Shown: piece after piece, positions 27,511-36,677 of the stretch | Layout: each line of letters opens with the position of its first letter | Numbering within the stretch: position 1 is the first letter of the stretch | Origin: Porphyromonadaceae bacterium UBA7332 | GTDB taxonomy: Bacteria; Bacteroidota; Bacteroidia; Bacteroidales; UBA7332 | Direction of reading: 5' to 3' | NCBI GenBank assembly: GCA_002471225.1 | Contig: DKPO01000044.1 | Span: 73,407-137,406 of the forward strand | Length of the DNA: 64,000 nt | Made by a program: the position numbers and the translations under genes | The notes under the pieces: generated by a model | Databases searched by the model: none | What the model was told of the DNA's origin: nothing | The model's input: only the letters and a program-made list of their open reading frames with translations

Positions 27511-28044
27511 TTATCTGATTACATATTGTAGTGTAATAGCTGCCTGGGTCAATACGGGTTTGATTCCGCTTTTCACAGTTTGATTTCTGGAGTGGTTATA
27601 GCCAACACCGATTCCGATACCCGGGATCAGATTCAATCTTTCGTTGAGAAGAAAGCTGTAACCGTATCCGATGCCGAGCGCAATGATATTGCCATCGTAG
27701 ATTTTTTTTTTCAGATGTATGTCATAAGCACTGTATAAAAGATCAATACCGATATAGTGAGCATAAAATGCTTGTTTGAACCAATATTTATATGTAGGTC
27801 TGATACTGATTTGTCTGAATGATAAATTTTTGCTTAGTCTCCATGGACACCCCGATACATCCATTGCGATGGATGATTTTTGACCAGACCTGAGTTCCAC
27901 ACCAACATTGGGAGTTAATATTCCCCATTCCAATAAGTTGGTTGAAACACTGGTGCGCTGGCCATATATTTCACTGCCGGACCAGATCATAAATAGGAAG
28001 CAGATCAGATATTGTATCCCTGTCAGATGTATTCGTTCTTTCAT
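27511..28044 (-). CDS. DUF3575 family protein, first gene of fimbrial operon A
   Basis: 177 residues from the ATG at 28044. A longer reading to 28068 would need a TTG start and would spoil the signal peptide (MKERIHLTGIQYLICFLFMIWSGSEIYGQ). VSTNLLEWGILTPNVGVELRSGQKSSIAMDVSGCPW and RPTYKYWFKQAFYAHYIGIDLLYSAYD are DUF3575 blocks, and IIALGIGYGYSFLL plus ITLQYVI are barrel strands. It is a small outer-membrane barrel, usually the first gene of such fimbrial clusters. No consensus promoter was found in the 300 bp upstream, so the start of the operon remains unlocated. Confidence 0.85.
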   Translation of the reverse strand: MKERIHLTGIQYLICFLFMIWSGSEIYGQRTSVSTNLLEWGILTPNVGVELRSGQKSSIAMDVSGCPWRLSKNLSFRQISIRPTYKYWFKQAFYAHYIGIDLLYSAYDIHLKKKIYDGNIIALGIGYGYSFLLNERLNLIPGIGIGVGYNHSRNQTVKSGIKPVLTQAAITLQYVIR

Positions 28045-28358
28045 GTAAAATAGAATTATAGACTGCAAATCGAAATACGCGGTCTAGGTATTTCCATATC
28101 TTCTTGAAATATGTTTGCAATATTAACGTGCCTGATTAAGGGATGGGAGAGAAAAATGGCGTGATTCAGATCTACAAAATGAGATATTTCTTTTGAATTA
28201 GATCTATTAATATCGTGACAAGATGTGTGCAAGTTGTTGATATATAGTGTTTACTTGTTTTTTTGAGATACTACATTTTGCGTTTGCTCAAAAATGATCT
28301 TTTATTAAGCTTTCTGCATGAGATGAATAAAAAAACACCTTTTATCAGATCTAATTTA
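28045..28358. other. Intergenic region between divergent units
   Basis: About 310 bp of AT-rich sequence between the fimbrial operon (minus) and ywbE (plus). It must hold the promoter region of the fimbrial operon, but no exact TAnnTTTG is seen on the minus strand. No gene, repeat or stable hairpin is apparent. Confidence 0.5.
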
Positions 28359-28366
28359 TATCTTTG
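28359..28366 (+). promoter_or_regulatory. -7 box of the ywbE-type gene
   Basis: TATCTTTG matches TAnnTTTG. It covers the upstream in-frame TTG (28364), which therefore cannot be the start codon and supports the ATG at 28394. Confidence 0.65.
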
Positions 28367-28393
28367 CTGAACTCATATAATCAAGAAATAACG

Positions 28394-28600
28394 ATGGACG
28401 GAACAAGAAGAAGCGATATAAAAATAGGTCAGCTAGTAAATATTGTATTGAAAGAGGATCAGAGAACAGGTGATTTAACGGAAGGTGTAGTTAAAAATAT
28501 TTTGACAAAGTCACCGGTTCATCACAGAGGAATTAAAGTGAGATTAGAAACAGGTGAAGTCGGAAGGGTAAAAGAAATTTTAGAAGACCCGGAAGACTGA
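28394..28600 (+). CDS. YwbE family protein
   Basis: 68 residues from the ATG at 28394, starting MDGTRRSDIKIGQLVNIVLKEDQRTGDLTEGVVKNILTKSP, followed by HHRGIKVRLETGEVGRVKEIL. This is the whole YwbE (DUF2196) fold, a small cytoplasmic beta-protein of unknown function found in many bacteria. It ends at a strong bidirectional terminator and is transcribed alone from a consensus -7 box. Confidence 0.93.
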   Translation: MDGTRRSDIKIGQLVNIVLKEDQRTGDLTEGVVKNILTKSPVHHRGIKVRLETGEVGRVKEILEDPED

Positions 28601-28620
28601 TCAGCAGGAATACAAAAAAT

Positions 28621-28655
28621 AACGAGGGCGGATGTACGAAACATCCGCCCTCGTT
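28621..28655. terminator. Bidirectional terminator between ywbE and ferredoxin genes
   Basis: A 15-bp perfect stem (28621-28635 with 28641-28655, loop ACGAA) is flanked by AAAAAAT on the left and ATTTT on the right, serving both converging genes. Confidence 0.92.
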
Positions 28656-28659
28656 ATTT

Positions 28660-28854
28660 TCAGACTTCTACTATTTTAATGACTTCAACAGGACAACTTT
28701 CAACTGCATCATGAATAGCTGATTCAAATTTATTCAAATCGGGAACTACTTGTACATGACACTCATCTGTAACTTTAAAAATCTCAGGACAAATTTCTTC
28801 ACAAATACAGCATGCTGTACATCCTTCATCAATCCATACTTTTGTAATAGCCAT
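28660..28854 (-). CDS. [4Fe-4S] ferredoxin
   Basis: 64 residues. CTACCIC provides cysteines 12, 15 and 18, and the CP at 54 supplies the fourth ligand of a single [4Fe-4S] cluster. Two extra cysteines (22 and 32) would be expected to pair or stay free. It is acidic and cytoplasmic, and its length is right for one-cluster ferredoxins. It probably carries electrons for anaerobic oxidoreductases. It is a monocistronic gene, and its partner enzyme is not in the window. Confidence 0.93.
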   Translation of the reverse strand: MAITKVWIDEGCTACCICEEICPEIFKVTDECHVQVVPDLNKFESAIHDAVESCPVEVIKIVEV

Positions 28855-29016
28855 AATTTAATATTTTAAGATAAACAGTTGTAAGACCTATTTTTCGCTT
28901 GTTAAAACAGCATTCTATTAAGACGAAAAATAACGGTATACCTAATTACTCTATTTATAACTACATAAAACCTTAAATAGTTTACAGCTAAATTATTTTT
29001 TGATCTTGAATGATGT

Positions 29017-30552
29017 TTAGTGCCTTACATCTCTGATACAACGAACTTTATATTTTATGCCAGAATTATTCTGTGTGGCTCCTGAAACAAATGTATGATT
29101 CATATTCTGAATAATGGAGGCACCTTTCTGGCTCGCATAATCACCGACCCAATAACTTCCTGCTAAAGGATTTTTGATATTCTTTTTCTCAAACATTAAT
29201 TTGTACTCATTGTATGTTGGTATTCTCCAATCCGAATGGCCACCTTCCCGTAATGCTAAACAACCTTTTGTCGGATTAGGATTAATGGTTCCATGATTAT
29301 TGTTTCCCCAAATCTTTTCCCATCCACTTGCATCATACCAGTTCATAGCAGGCAGATCAGCAGTGGATATGTGAAAATGTTTAGATATCTTATCCTGATC
29401 ATGTAAAAAGTGTGTCGGGATAGTTATATCTTCTGCACCATTTTCGGTAATGATTGTATTCGGATTAAAGAAATCAGAATCCCAATTTCCTCCAAAAGAG
29501 AAATCTTCAACTTCAACCGATAACTCTCCATCAGCTTTAAGGATTAAATTATAATTGTAGTTTTGACCACTAATCCAATTAAATTCAGTTTTATTATTTC
29601 CATTTTCTGTCAATAGAAATGCAACTTTATGCTCTTTGCCATCAATTTGAATACTTAAATAAGTACCATCAGGCTTTATTTCACTTAGTCCCTTTTGAGG
29701 TATGACTAAAACATGTAAACTGTTTTCTTCACTCTGAGATGAAATGGAAGGGTATCCAAGTGAATGATATTCGAATTGTAATGGATTTTGAAATCCTGTG
29801 GTCCCATTTGCATTTGCTGGATCATAATGTTTTCCTTTCCATGCAGCTACTTTCAAATCAGTCTTTAAACTTCCGGCATCAATACTTCCATCCCTTACAT
29901 ATAAATCAGCATCAGCTGTTACGTTATGTAGAGTTATAGCCTCTAAGATGCAGTCTCCTTTATATCCATGATTTTTTACAGTGAAAGTAATGGATGCAAG
30001 CGCATGATTCATTTCTAAAGCAGATATCGGATTGGTTGAATTTGGATAAGATTGCGCTTTACCGTACATAAAATCTGTATATCCGGGTTCGATTTTAATT
30101 TTTAATCCAAGTTGATCATCAATATCTACTCTTTGCGTGAAAGGATAGTAGGCATGAATATATGCATCCTCATTGCTTAGATAATATGCATCTTCATTTC
30201 CGTTTTTATCAAAGTATTTCCAGCCATCTACGGTGTTTTTCCATATTTGATTTTGATGTTTCGCTCCATTGATTGACGGGTAAGGAGTATATTCTTCTCC
30301 ATCAAAAGCATGAATGCAGATTCCAATTTCGGCATGGTCCGGTAGCAACGATCCTAATATAGGACCTTGCCCGACAGAGCCAATGAAGGGTTGATTGATA
30401 TTGCGTTTTAATGTATTTCGAGTGTCGATATGAGTTGTCAGTCTGAGTTCTCCATTTAGGTAAACCTCTGGTTTATCTAAATCCTCATAATTTGATTGAC
30501 AACCTGTCAATACCGATAAAAGCATACATGCAATCACGGTAAAATATTTCAT
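29017..30552 (-). CDS. Fimbrillin-like lipoprotein with C-terminal FISUMP/DUF1566-like domain
   Basis: 511 residues. The lipobox ends at Cys18 (SVLTGC), with Thr-Arg at 44-45 (HIDTRNT). Residues ~50-350 follow the fimbrillin pattern and closely resemble the neighbouring fimbrillin (DGWKYFDKNGNEDAYY, YIHAYYPFTQ, PGYTDFMYGKAQS, MNHALASITFTVKNHGY). After residue ~400 there is a second domain: GCLALREGGHSDWRIPTYNEY, SYWVGDYASQKGA and the ending YKVRCIRDV. This is the DUF1566/FISUMP-type fold seen on surface adhesins. It looks like a pilin with an added binding head, a likely tip or accessory subunit of locus B. Confidence 0.82.
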   Translation of the reverse strand: MKYFTVIACMLLSVLTGCQSNYEDLDKPEVYLNGELRLTTHIDTRNTLKRNINQPFIGSVGQGPILGSLLPDHAEIGICIHAFDGEEYTPYPSINGAKHQNQIWKNTVDGWKYFDKNGNEDAYYLSNEDAYIHAYYPFTQRVDIDDQLGLKIKIEPGYTDFMYGKAQSYPNSTNPISALEMNHALASITFTVKNHGYKGDCILEAITLHNVTADADLYVRDGSIDAGSLKTDLKVAAWKGKHYDPANANGTTGFQNPLQFEYHSLGYPSISSQSEENSLHVLVIPQKGLSEIKPDGTYLSIQIDGKEHKVAFLLTENGNNKTEFNWISGQNYNYNLILKADGELSVEVEDFSFGGNWDSDFFNPNTIITENGAEDITIPTHFLHDQDKISKHFHISTADLPAMNWYDASGWEKIWGNNNHGTINPNPTKGCLALREGGHSDWRIPTYNEYKLMFEKKNIKNPLAGSYWVGDYASQKGASIIQNMNHTFVSGATQNNSGIKYKVRCIRDVRH

Positions 30553-30804
30553 CCTGATAATAGTAAAATGTTGATAGTAAGTTGATACATATCATTCGGG
30601 TAATCATTTAACCTCAATAAGACATGTATGAAAAATAGATGAAGTGATAAAGTCCCGGATAATAAAAATTATCCTGAATAATAAATGTTTGATAGTCGTT
30701 CTGATTTGCAATGAGCATCTCAGATTATTTCCTGTATAGCTGTTAAATACGACGAACCAGGTTTCCTGTCCCGGGTTCGTCGTATATTATATTTTATAGG
30801 GAGC
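30553..30804 (-). terminator. Spacer with hairpin after the locus B fimbrillin
   Basis: The stem is TACGACGAACC (30748-30758) with GGTTCGTCGTA (30774-30784), directly downstream of the fimbrillin on the minus strand. The T tract is weak, so it may attenuate more than stop. The rest of the 252-bp spacer is AT-rich with no gene and no clear promoter. Confidence 0.6.
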
Positions 30805-31887
30805 TTAGATTTCGATATCAGAGCTTCCGCCTTCTTGCCATTGTGTAACTTCTACAGTTGAAACTGTTAACTGGTTATTACCGCTAAGCTTTAAGTTGTA
30901 TGTATAGTTTTTACCTTTTTCCCAAGCTGCTTGTTCTGCTTGTTCTGAAGGGATTCTTTGTCCAACTTTTAAGCTGATGTTATGGCTTACACCATCAATT
31001 ACGATTGTTGCATTGTGATCTTTCACAGCATCAGCTATTTGAGGTAAAACCATTGCATGAAACTTGCCGGGTGTAACTTGATCTTCAGAAATTGTAGTTC
31101 CTTCGATTTTCACTTTAGCGAATGCTTCAGTCCAAGCTCCTGTTAAATAACTATTGTTATCAAACTTCTGAATAGAAATATTTGCGGCACCAGCAATATT
31201 ATTAATATTTCCTGTCGTAATATCCAAAGTACCACTATTAGGAAGTTGATTCAATGTGATAGACTGAAGCACTGCTGGTCCTGTATATCCTGTATTTTCA
31301 AAAGTGAAAGTAACCATGGCTAATGCGTGGTTAAGTTTGATTGTTGCAGCTGATTTTTTTGAATCGTGAGCTATAATTCCATTACTATCTTCAGATTTTC
31401 CATATAAATAATCTGTATAGCCTGGAGCTACAGTGATTTTAGGAGAGTCAGCATTTTCAATAGAAAGTGAAGATTCATTGCCAGTATATGGGAAATAAGC
31501 ATAAACATTCGCTTTTGCTGATCCGAATGCGAATTGTTGAGCGTTATCATATTTCCATCCATCAGTAGTAGTATAAGTCCACTTTAAATTCATATCAGCT
31601 TGGTTTGTAATACCTGGGTATTTAGAAAAACCATTTGCATTAAATACAAATACACCAATCTGAGAACCGCTAGCTAAACCTGTTCCCATAACCGGGCCAG
31701 TACCAGCAGCATCACTAAGATTTTCTTCTGTTCCCGTTGTTCTCGTTTTAGCAATTGAATTTGAAACCGAAGTTGAAATAGAAAGAGTTGCATCTTGTGG
31801 ATCAATGATTTCCGGAGTCGTAACGTCATTGTTTGAGCATGCGCATAGAGCCACAGCCATAGCTGCATAAGAAATAAATTTTTTCAT
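30805..31887 (-). CDS. Fimbrillin family lipoprotein, probable major pilin of fimbrial locus B
   Basis: 360 residues. The lipobox ends at Cys17 (AVALCAC), with a Thr-Arg at 48-49 (AKTRTTG) for post-export cleavage. SQIGVFVFNANGFSKYPG, NVYAYFPYTG, PGYTDYLYGKSED, LNHALAMVTFTFENTGYTG and the C-terminal VTQWQEGGSSDIEI are those of the Mfa1-type fimbrillins. It has a near-perfect promoter of its own and a hairpin right after it, as expected of a highly expressed major subunit. Codon use favours A/T-ending codons like its neighbours, with no sign of recent transfer. Confidence 0.88.
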   Translation of the reverse strand: MKKFISYAAMAVALCACSNNDVTTPEIIDPQDATLSISTSVSNSIAKTRTTGTEENLSDAAGTGPVMGTGLASGSQIGVFVFNANGFSKYPGITNQADMNLKWTYTTTDGWKYDNAQQFAFGSAKANVYAYFPYTGNESSLSIENADSPKITVAPGYTDYLYGKSEDSNGIIAHDSKKSAATIKLNHALAMVTFTFENTGYTGPAVLQSITLNQLPNSGTLDITTGNINNIAGAANISIQKFDNNSYLTGAWTEAFAKVKIEGTTISEDQVTPGKFHAMVLPQIADAVKDHNATIVIDGVSHNISLKVGQRIPSEQAEQAAWEKGKNYTYNLKLSGNNQLTVSTVEVTQWQEGGSSDIEI

Positions 31888-31972
31888 AAATAATAAAAGT
31901 TATTTTGTAAGTCCTATAATTTTCCTGATCAGATAATTTGTAATGATTATCGTTTCTGATTTTTTGTGGATG

Positions 31973-32003
31973 CAAATATAAAAAGTAAAAATGGAATAGC
32001 AAA
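31973..32003 (-). promoter_or_regulatory. Consensus promoter of the locus B fimbrillin
   Basis: Read on the minus strand: TTTG at 32003-32000, a 19-bp spacer, then TATATTTG at 31980-31973. Transcription should start near 31967, giving a leader of about 80 nt. It is one of the best promoter matches in the window. Confidence 0.88.
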
Positions 32004-32020
32004 TATATTTCTAAAAAAAA

Positions 32021-32102
32021 ATTCATTTAGTTGACAGGTGAAATATTATTGAGGACTTCAGGAATTATATATAATATAAAAATGAATATATATTCATTTA
32101 GT
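32021..32102. promoter_or_regulatory. Candidate upstream control elements of the fimbrillin promoter
   Basis: ATTCATTTAGT occurs twice (32021-32031 and 32092-32102). The second copy lies in a 20-bp perfect palindrome (32080-32099, core TGAATATATATTCA). Both are upstream of the -33 box and outside any gene. They could be regulator binding sites, but no regulator gene is adjacent. The remaining spacer to 32258 shows nothing else. Confidence 0.4.
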
Positions 32103-32258
32103 AGTTAGAGTGAAGGTATTCTTTTTATTAATAAGGAACTGGAGATATATTCGGATAGAATTGAGGGAAAGGTTAACTATAACTTAATGCGTGTTTATAT
32201 CGGATTTAGAGAAATATAGATGTTTGTGTTGTTAGGATATTTTAGCTGTATATATGTA

Positions 32259-33131
32259 TTAAATTTCAATATCGGTATCTATGTTTTCCCAGGGTTGTAC
32301 TTTTACTGATGCGCTTAATGAATTAAAATGCAAATCAATTTCCAATAATTCATTGGCTTTGCATTGGAAGGGTAGTCCGGTTTGGTCACGATCGATTGAC
32401 CAAATAATTTTTCCGTTTTCGCGAAGTATAATTACTAATCCATCTTTTTGCTCTGTTGGAAATATAGTCAGTTTATCTGTCGAAATTTTAGAATCTGAAT
32501 TATTTATAAAAGGGACTATAGTACTTAAACGATTGTCAAAACCATTATCATGAATATTTAATTGAGCACTGATATTTTGAATTTCTACTTCATAAAGATC
32601 CTTTTGGTTTATATCCGCATTTGCAAGATTAATCTTTACGTTGCTTACTTTACGTGTCATCGGAATACGTATTGGTTGGGCATTATTATTTTTTATCAAA
32701 TGAAAGCCACTATAAATAGGGCTAATTGGGATGTAATCAGCAGATGGGAAAGTTATTGAGAATTCATTAATAGTATGCATCCATTCCGGGTAAATTAAAT
32801 TTGCTAATTCATCGAGTGTAACAGCATATATAATCAAATCTTTTTCATCAACAAGATTGGCTATATCCAATGAAAAATCATTGTCAGAATCAGCTGAATT
32901 AAAATCAGTCCATTCTAAAAGTTCATAAGCAGCATTATAGCAATATATACGGAATCGTCCTAAGGAAAGATCTGTATTAAAAGGATTTCCTTCATAATCA
33001 ATTAATGAAAATTTAATTGAGGATTTATCTGTTGATTTCCAGTTATACTTTGATTCAGAACAACCGCTCAATAATAAGCAAAATCCTATAATTATATAGA
33101 TAATGAAATTAGCTCTGTATGTATTAATCAT
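32259..33131 (-). CDS. FimB/Mfa2-type fimbrial anchor lipoprotein
   Basis: 290 residues. The lipobox ends at Cys24 (CLLLSGC) and no Thr-Arg processing site follows, as expected for a subunit that stays lipid-anchored. SLGRFRIYCYNAAYELLEW, DLIIYAVTLDELANL, SGFHLIKNNNAQPIRIPMTRKVSNVKINL and the end VKVQPWENIDTDIEI fit the FimB/Mfa2 family. Members fix the growing pilus to the outer membrane and control its length. Located upstream of the major fimbrillin, it is the first visible gene of locus B. A weak promoter-like pair (TTTG, 21 bp, TATATTCG) lies upstream on the minus strand near 33187-33211. Confidence 0.85.
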   Translation of the reverse strand: MINTYRANFIIYIIIGFCLLLSGCSESKYNWKSTDKSSIKFSLIDYEGNPFNTDLSLGRFRIYCYNAAYELLEWTDFNSADSDNDFSLDIANLVDEKDLIIYAVTLDELANLIYPEWMHTINEFSITFPSADYIPISPIYSGFHLIKNNNAQPIRIPMTRKVSNVKINLANADINQKDLYEVEIQNISAQLNIHDNGFDNRLSTIVPFINNSDSKISTDKLTIFPTEQKDGLVIILRENGKIIWSIDRDQTGLPFQCKANELLEIDLHFNSLSASVKVQPWENIDTDIEI

Positions 33132-33280
33132 CTGTGATATTTATGTTATATCAAACTTAACATTCCGGAAAAATAGAATGTTCATGCGAATATACAGAAT
33201 TTAAATAGGGAAAATCAAAGAAAGAAGGAAACTTGTATAAATATTTTCTCATGGAATCAGATATCGATCAGCATACATAT

Positions 33281-33319
33281 AAAATACCTCTGTAAACAAC
33301 TAGTTTACAGAGGTATTTT
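33281..33319 (-). terminator. Terminator after the tricorn-type protease
   Basis: A 17-bp perfect stem (33281-33297 with 33303-33319) with a 5-nt loop lies 9 bp from the end of the protease gene. Confidence 0.88.
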
Positions 33320-33327
33320 TAAAAAGA

Positions 33328-36300
33328 TTACTTTTGATTATTTTCTAATTGTCGTAGTAGCTCATTAACGGCACTTTTGATTTGTTCATCATCTCCACGT
33401 AATTGAGATTCCGGGCTGTTATAAACTTCAATATCTGGTTGTAGTTCCTGATTCTCGAGATACTTTCCTCTTAAATCCTGAACACCTACCTGAGGTATAC
33501 CAAATACAAGTGATGGATCAATCTGATTTTCCCACCAAACTGCGGTCATTGTACCCGGGACAGGAGCTCCGATAAGTTTTCCTATACCTAATTCCTTATA
33601 GACAAATGGGAAACCATGAGCATTTGAGTAATTATCTTCACACATAAGTACGACAGACGGTTTAGTCCATTTATTGAATGGGTCATCGCCGATATATTGA
33701 CCTCTGGGTACAAATTTCTGATATAATTTACCTCCTAAAAGAGTAACCAGATCGTCATGTAACCATCCACCGCCATTATGACGCGTATCAACAATGACAG
33801 CTTCCTTTTGTCGGTTTAATCCTAATAATTCAGAATATACAGTCCGGAAACTTTCACTATCCATACCTTTAATATGTACATAACCTATGCGTCCGTTCGA
33901 TAAAGAGTCTACTAATGCTCGTCTACTTTTCACCCAACGTTTATATAAAAGATTGTTTTGTTCTCCATAAGAAAAAGGTTTAACTTTTTCATATCGGTTC
34001 TTTTTTGTTTTTGGGTCATATATACTAAGTACGATCTGTTTACCACTTTTCCCTTGTAATAACGGATAGTAATCCATTCCTGATTTAATAGGGGTGCCGT
34101 CTATTTCTTCAATAAGCATTCCCGGCTCCATTTTAAGAGCCGCTTTCGATAAAGGGCCTTGTGGGATAATTTCACTAATTCGTAGACCATCTCCCTGATA
34201 ATTTTCATCAATGAAAATCCCTAATGATGCAGTAGCCGGTGTATTTGACCAAGCTCTGTATCGCGCACCTGTATGAGAAGCATTGAGTTCTCCTAATATT
34301 TCACTTAATAACTCTGCAAAATCATAGTTATTATTGATATAGGGTAGAAACTTATTATATGCCTCATGATAGCCTTTCCAATCTATTCCATGGATGGTTG
34401 GATCATAAAACTTATCAGCAACTTGTTGCCATGCGTGATCATAGATATATTGGCGCTCTTCGAATGGTTTATGATTGAATTCAGCATTATAGGCTATATT
34501 TGTTACAGCTCCCGAGGGTATAGATACTTTTTTAAGACTTCCACCGGCAAGGGCATAGATGTTAGCATAATCTTTATCCGGGTAGATGCTGCCCCAACCA
34601 AATCCTTTTATCAGTTCCTTACTGCTTCCCGATTTGAGGTCTCGCTCTATTAAATCGCCGTTTGAAATATAATAAAGTTTATCTCCTTTAGGCAATAAGA
34701 CAGCATCACCAATAGATCCTGAAGATGGAGTTAAGCGAATAATGCGATCTTGAGCATTTACTGTATCAAATACCAGATCCTCTTTCTTTTGTTTTTTCTT
34801 TTTATTAGAAGTCGAATCATTTTTCGCAGCTTCTTCCACAAGTTGTAAATCTTCTTTCGAAAGCTTAAATGTATCAAAAGTTTCTTCATCAAGGAACATC
34901 AGGTATAAATCCCGGAAAGCGCCCCAACTACCATGGCTTCTATATCCGGCACGATCAGAGGACCACATAATAGCTTTTCCATTCATTACGAATTGTGGCG
35001 TAGCATCTGAATATCCACTTTGTGTAAGATTATGGATCTCACCGCTTCCGTCCGCTTTAATCAGCGCTATATCTGTATTATTCCAACCTCCGACTGAAAT
35101 ATATTTAGCTAATATCCATTTTCCATCCGGAGACCATTCAAAATATTGATCACCATCGGTATAAGAATAATTATATTTTTTATCTAAAACAGTTCGCGTT
35201 TTTCCATTTTCCAGGTTCAAAACTTTGATAGCTGTACGATCTTCAAGATATGCGATTTCTTTTCCATCAGGAGATATTCGTGGTTGAAAGCTGGCAGTAT
35301 CATTTGAGGTTACAGGTTCTTCTTTTACCTCAGTTGCATATGTGAAATATTTGTCATCTTTATTAGGTAAGAATACTTTATAAATATTCCATTTGCCATT
35401 TCTTTCTGATGAAAAGTAAATACTCCTTCCATCGGGAGAGAATTCAACATTTCTCTCTTGTACAGCGGTGTTGGTTAATCTTTTGGTAGTCGAGTAATCT
35501 GTTGCTGTTACAAATAATTCGCCATTATTAATGAAAGCAATTTCTTTTCCATTTGGGGAAACAGACATTGCAGAAGCACCTCCGGTTAAGTTTTTGAACG
35601 TAGATTGAGGATCTATGTCATCCGTAATACTGATATTTACTTTTTCAGGCTTACCTCCTTCTTTTAGAGTATAGAGTTCTCCATCATAAGAATAAGATAG
35701 TAATCCGTTTTTTCCGACAGATAAAAAGCGAACAGGGTGATCTTTATGGAAAGTCAATTGAGTCGGTTGAGTTTCTCCTGATACTAATTTATAGATATTC
35801 GATGTTCCGTCTTGTTCACTAAGATAATAAATAGTCTTATTGTCCGGTCCCCAGATAGCATTTCGGTCTTCTCCTTTGAAATTTGTTTTTTTATCGAATT
35901 TCTGAGTAAGAGGGTCAAAAGTCCAAATGTCTCTTGCAATGGAAGATTGCTGATGCTTTCGCCATTTATCTTCATATCCTTTCTTATCGGTAAATAATAA
36001 TGTACCGTTTGATGGATTTACAGAGATTTCTTCCATTGTATGACCTGAATAAACGGCTGGACGTTTTCCATTGATATCAGTTACATAGATTTGAGAAAAA
36101 ACACCGGATGGAAATTGAGAAGTTTGTGCTGTCGGTTGTATATTGGAACTGAATAAAATTTGCTCATCATTCAGAAACGCTTCAGGATATTCAGCAGAAG
36201 TGTGAGTCGTTAATCGTCGTGCACTTCCTCCGTTTGAATCCACAATAAATAGATCCATACTTCCTTCTCTGTCAGAAGCAAAAACAATTTTAGATCCATC

Positions 36301-36522
36301 AGGCGACCAAATTGGTTTTGTGTCGTAGGCAGTATGAGTTGTGATTTGTTTAGCAGATCCTCCAGTAACCGGAACAGTAAATATATTTCCTTTATACGTA
36401 AAGGCAATGGTTGTACCATCAGGTGAAATGCTATTATTCCGAAGCCATAAAGGGGCAGATTCTTTGGCTTGTCCTGCTAACACGCAAGCTCCCAGACAAG
36501 CCGTGAGTACTAATTTCTTCAT
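33328..36522 (-). CDS. Tricorn-type S41 serine protease
   Basis: 1064 residues with a signal peptide (to about Ala19), so it is periplasmic. Two runs of PD40 beta-propeller repeats make up residues ~30-660 (SPDGTTIAFTYKGNIF, WSPDGSKIVFASDREG, FSPDGRSIYFSSERNGKWNIYKV, WSPDGKWILAKY). A tricorn core domain (YDHAWQQVADKFYDPTIHGIDWKGY) follows, then a PDZ domain (~785-850, SLGIFIDENYQGDGLRISEI). The S41 catalytic domain is at the end (GRIGYVHIKGM, VIVDTRHNGGGWLHDDL, GAPVPGTMTAVWWE). It resembles archaeal tricorn protease and likely degrades peptides released by other proteases. It is a monocistronic gene on the minus strand. Confidence 0.93.
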   Translation of the reverse strand: MKKLVLTACLGACVLAGQAKESAPLWLRNNSISPDGTTIAFTYKGNIFTVPVTGGSAKQITTHTAYDTKPIWSPDGSKIVFASDREGSMDLFIVDSNGGSARRLTTHTSAEYPEAFLNDEQILFSSNIQPTAQTSQFPSGVFSQIYVTDINGKRPAVYSGHTMEEISVNPSNGTLLFTDKKGYEDKWRKHQQSSIARDIWTFDPLTQKFDKKTNFKGEDRNAIWGPDNKTIYYLSEQDGTSNIYKLVSGETQPTQLTFHKDHPVRFLSVGKNGLLSYSYDGELYTLKEGGKPEKVNISITDDIDPQSTFKNLTGGASAMSVSPNGKEIAFINNGELFVTATDYSTTKRLTNTAVQERNVEFSPDGRSIYFSSERNGKWNIYKVFLPNKDDKYFTYATEVKEEPVTSNDTASFQPRISPDGKEIAYLEDRTAIKVLNLENGKTRTVLDKKYNYSYTDGDQYFEWSPDGKWILAKYISVGGWNNTDIALIKADGSGEIHNLTQSGYSDATPQFVMNGKAIMWSSDRAGYRSHGSWGAFRDLYLMFLDEETFDTFKLSKEDLQLVEEAAKNDSTSNKKKKQKKEDLVFDTVNAQDRIIRLTPSSGSIGDAVLLPKGDKLYYISNGDLIERDLKSGSSKELIKGFGWGSIYPDKDYANIYALAGGSLKKVSIPSGAVTNIAYNAEFNHKPFEERQYIYDHAWQQVADKFYDPTIHGIDWKGYHEAYNKFLPYINNNYDFAELLSEILGELNASHTGARYRAWSNTPATASLGIFIDENYQGDGLRISEIIPQGPLSKAALKMEPGMLIEEIDGTPIKSGMDYYPLLQGKSGKQIVLSIYDPKTKKNRYEKVKPFSYGEQNNLLYKRWVKSRRALVDSLSNGRIGYVHIKGMDSESFRTVYSELLGLNRQKEAVIVDTRHNGGGWLHDDLVTLLGGKLYQKFVPRGQYIGDDPFNKWTKPSVVLMCEDNYSNAHGFPFVYKELGIGKLIGAPVPGTMTAVWWENQIDPSLVFGIPQVGVQDLRGKYLENQELQPDIEVYNSPESQLRGDDEQIKSAVNELLRQLENNQK

Positions 36523-36598
36523 TGTGTTTATAGGTATTTTAGAATTCAGGGTTAAAGATATATATTATTCGAAATAATAAACAGAGAAAAGATATAAA

Positions 36599-36641
36599 AA
36601 AAGGGCTTATCTTATCTGGTTTTTATAAGATAAGCCCTTTT
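36599..36641 (-). terminator. Terminator of the oadG-oadB unit
   Basis: A 17-bp perfect stem AAAAGGGCTTATCTTAT with its complement at 36625-36641 and a 9-nt loop. It is followed on the minus strand by TTTATATC. Confidence 0.9.
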
Positions 36642-36677
36642 CTAATGTATTCATTTCTTTATAGATATGAGGTTATA

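Noticed and set aside
28364..28393. TTG start for the YwbE-type protein
   Set aside because: The TTG is inside the -7 box. The family begins MDGT at the ATG 28394.
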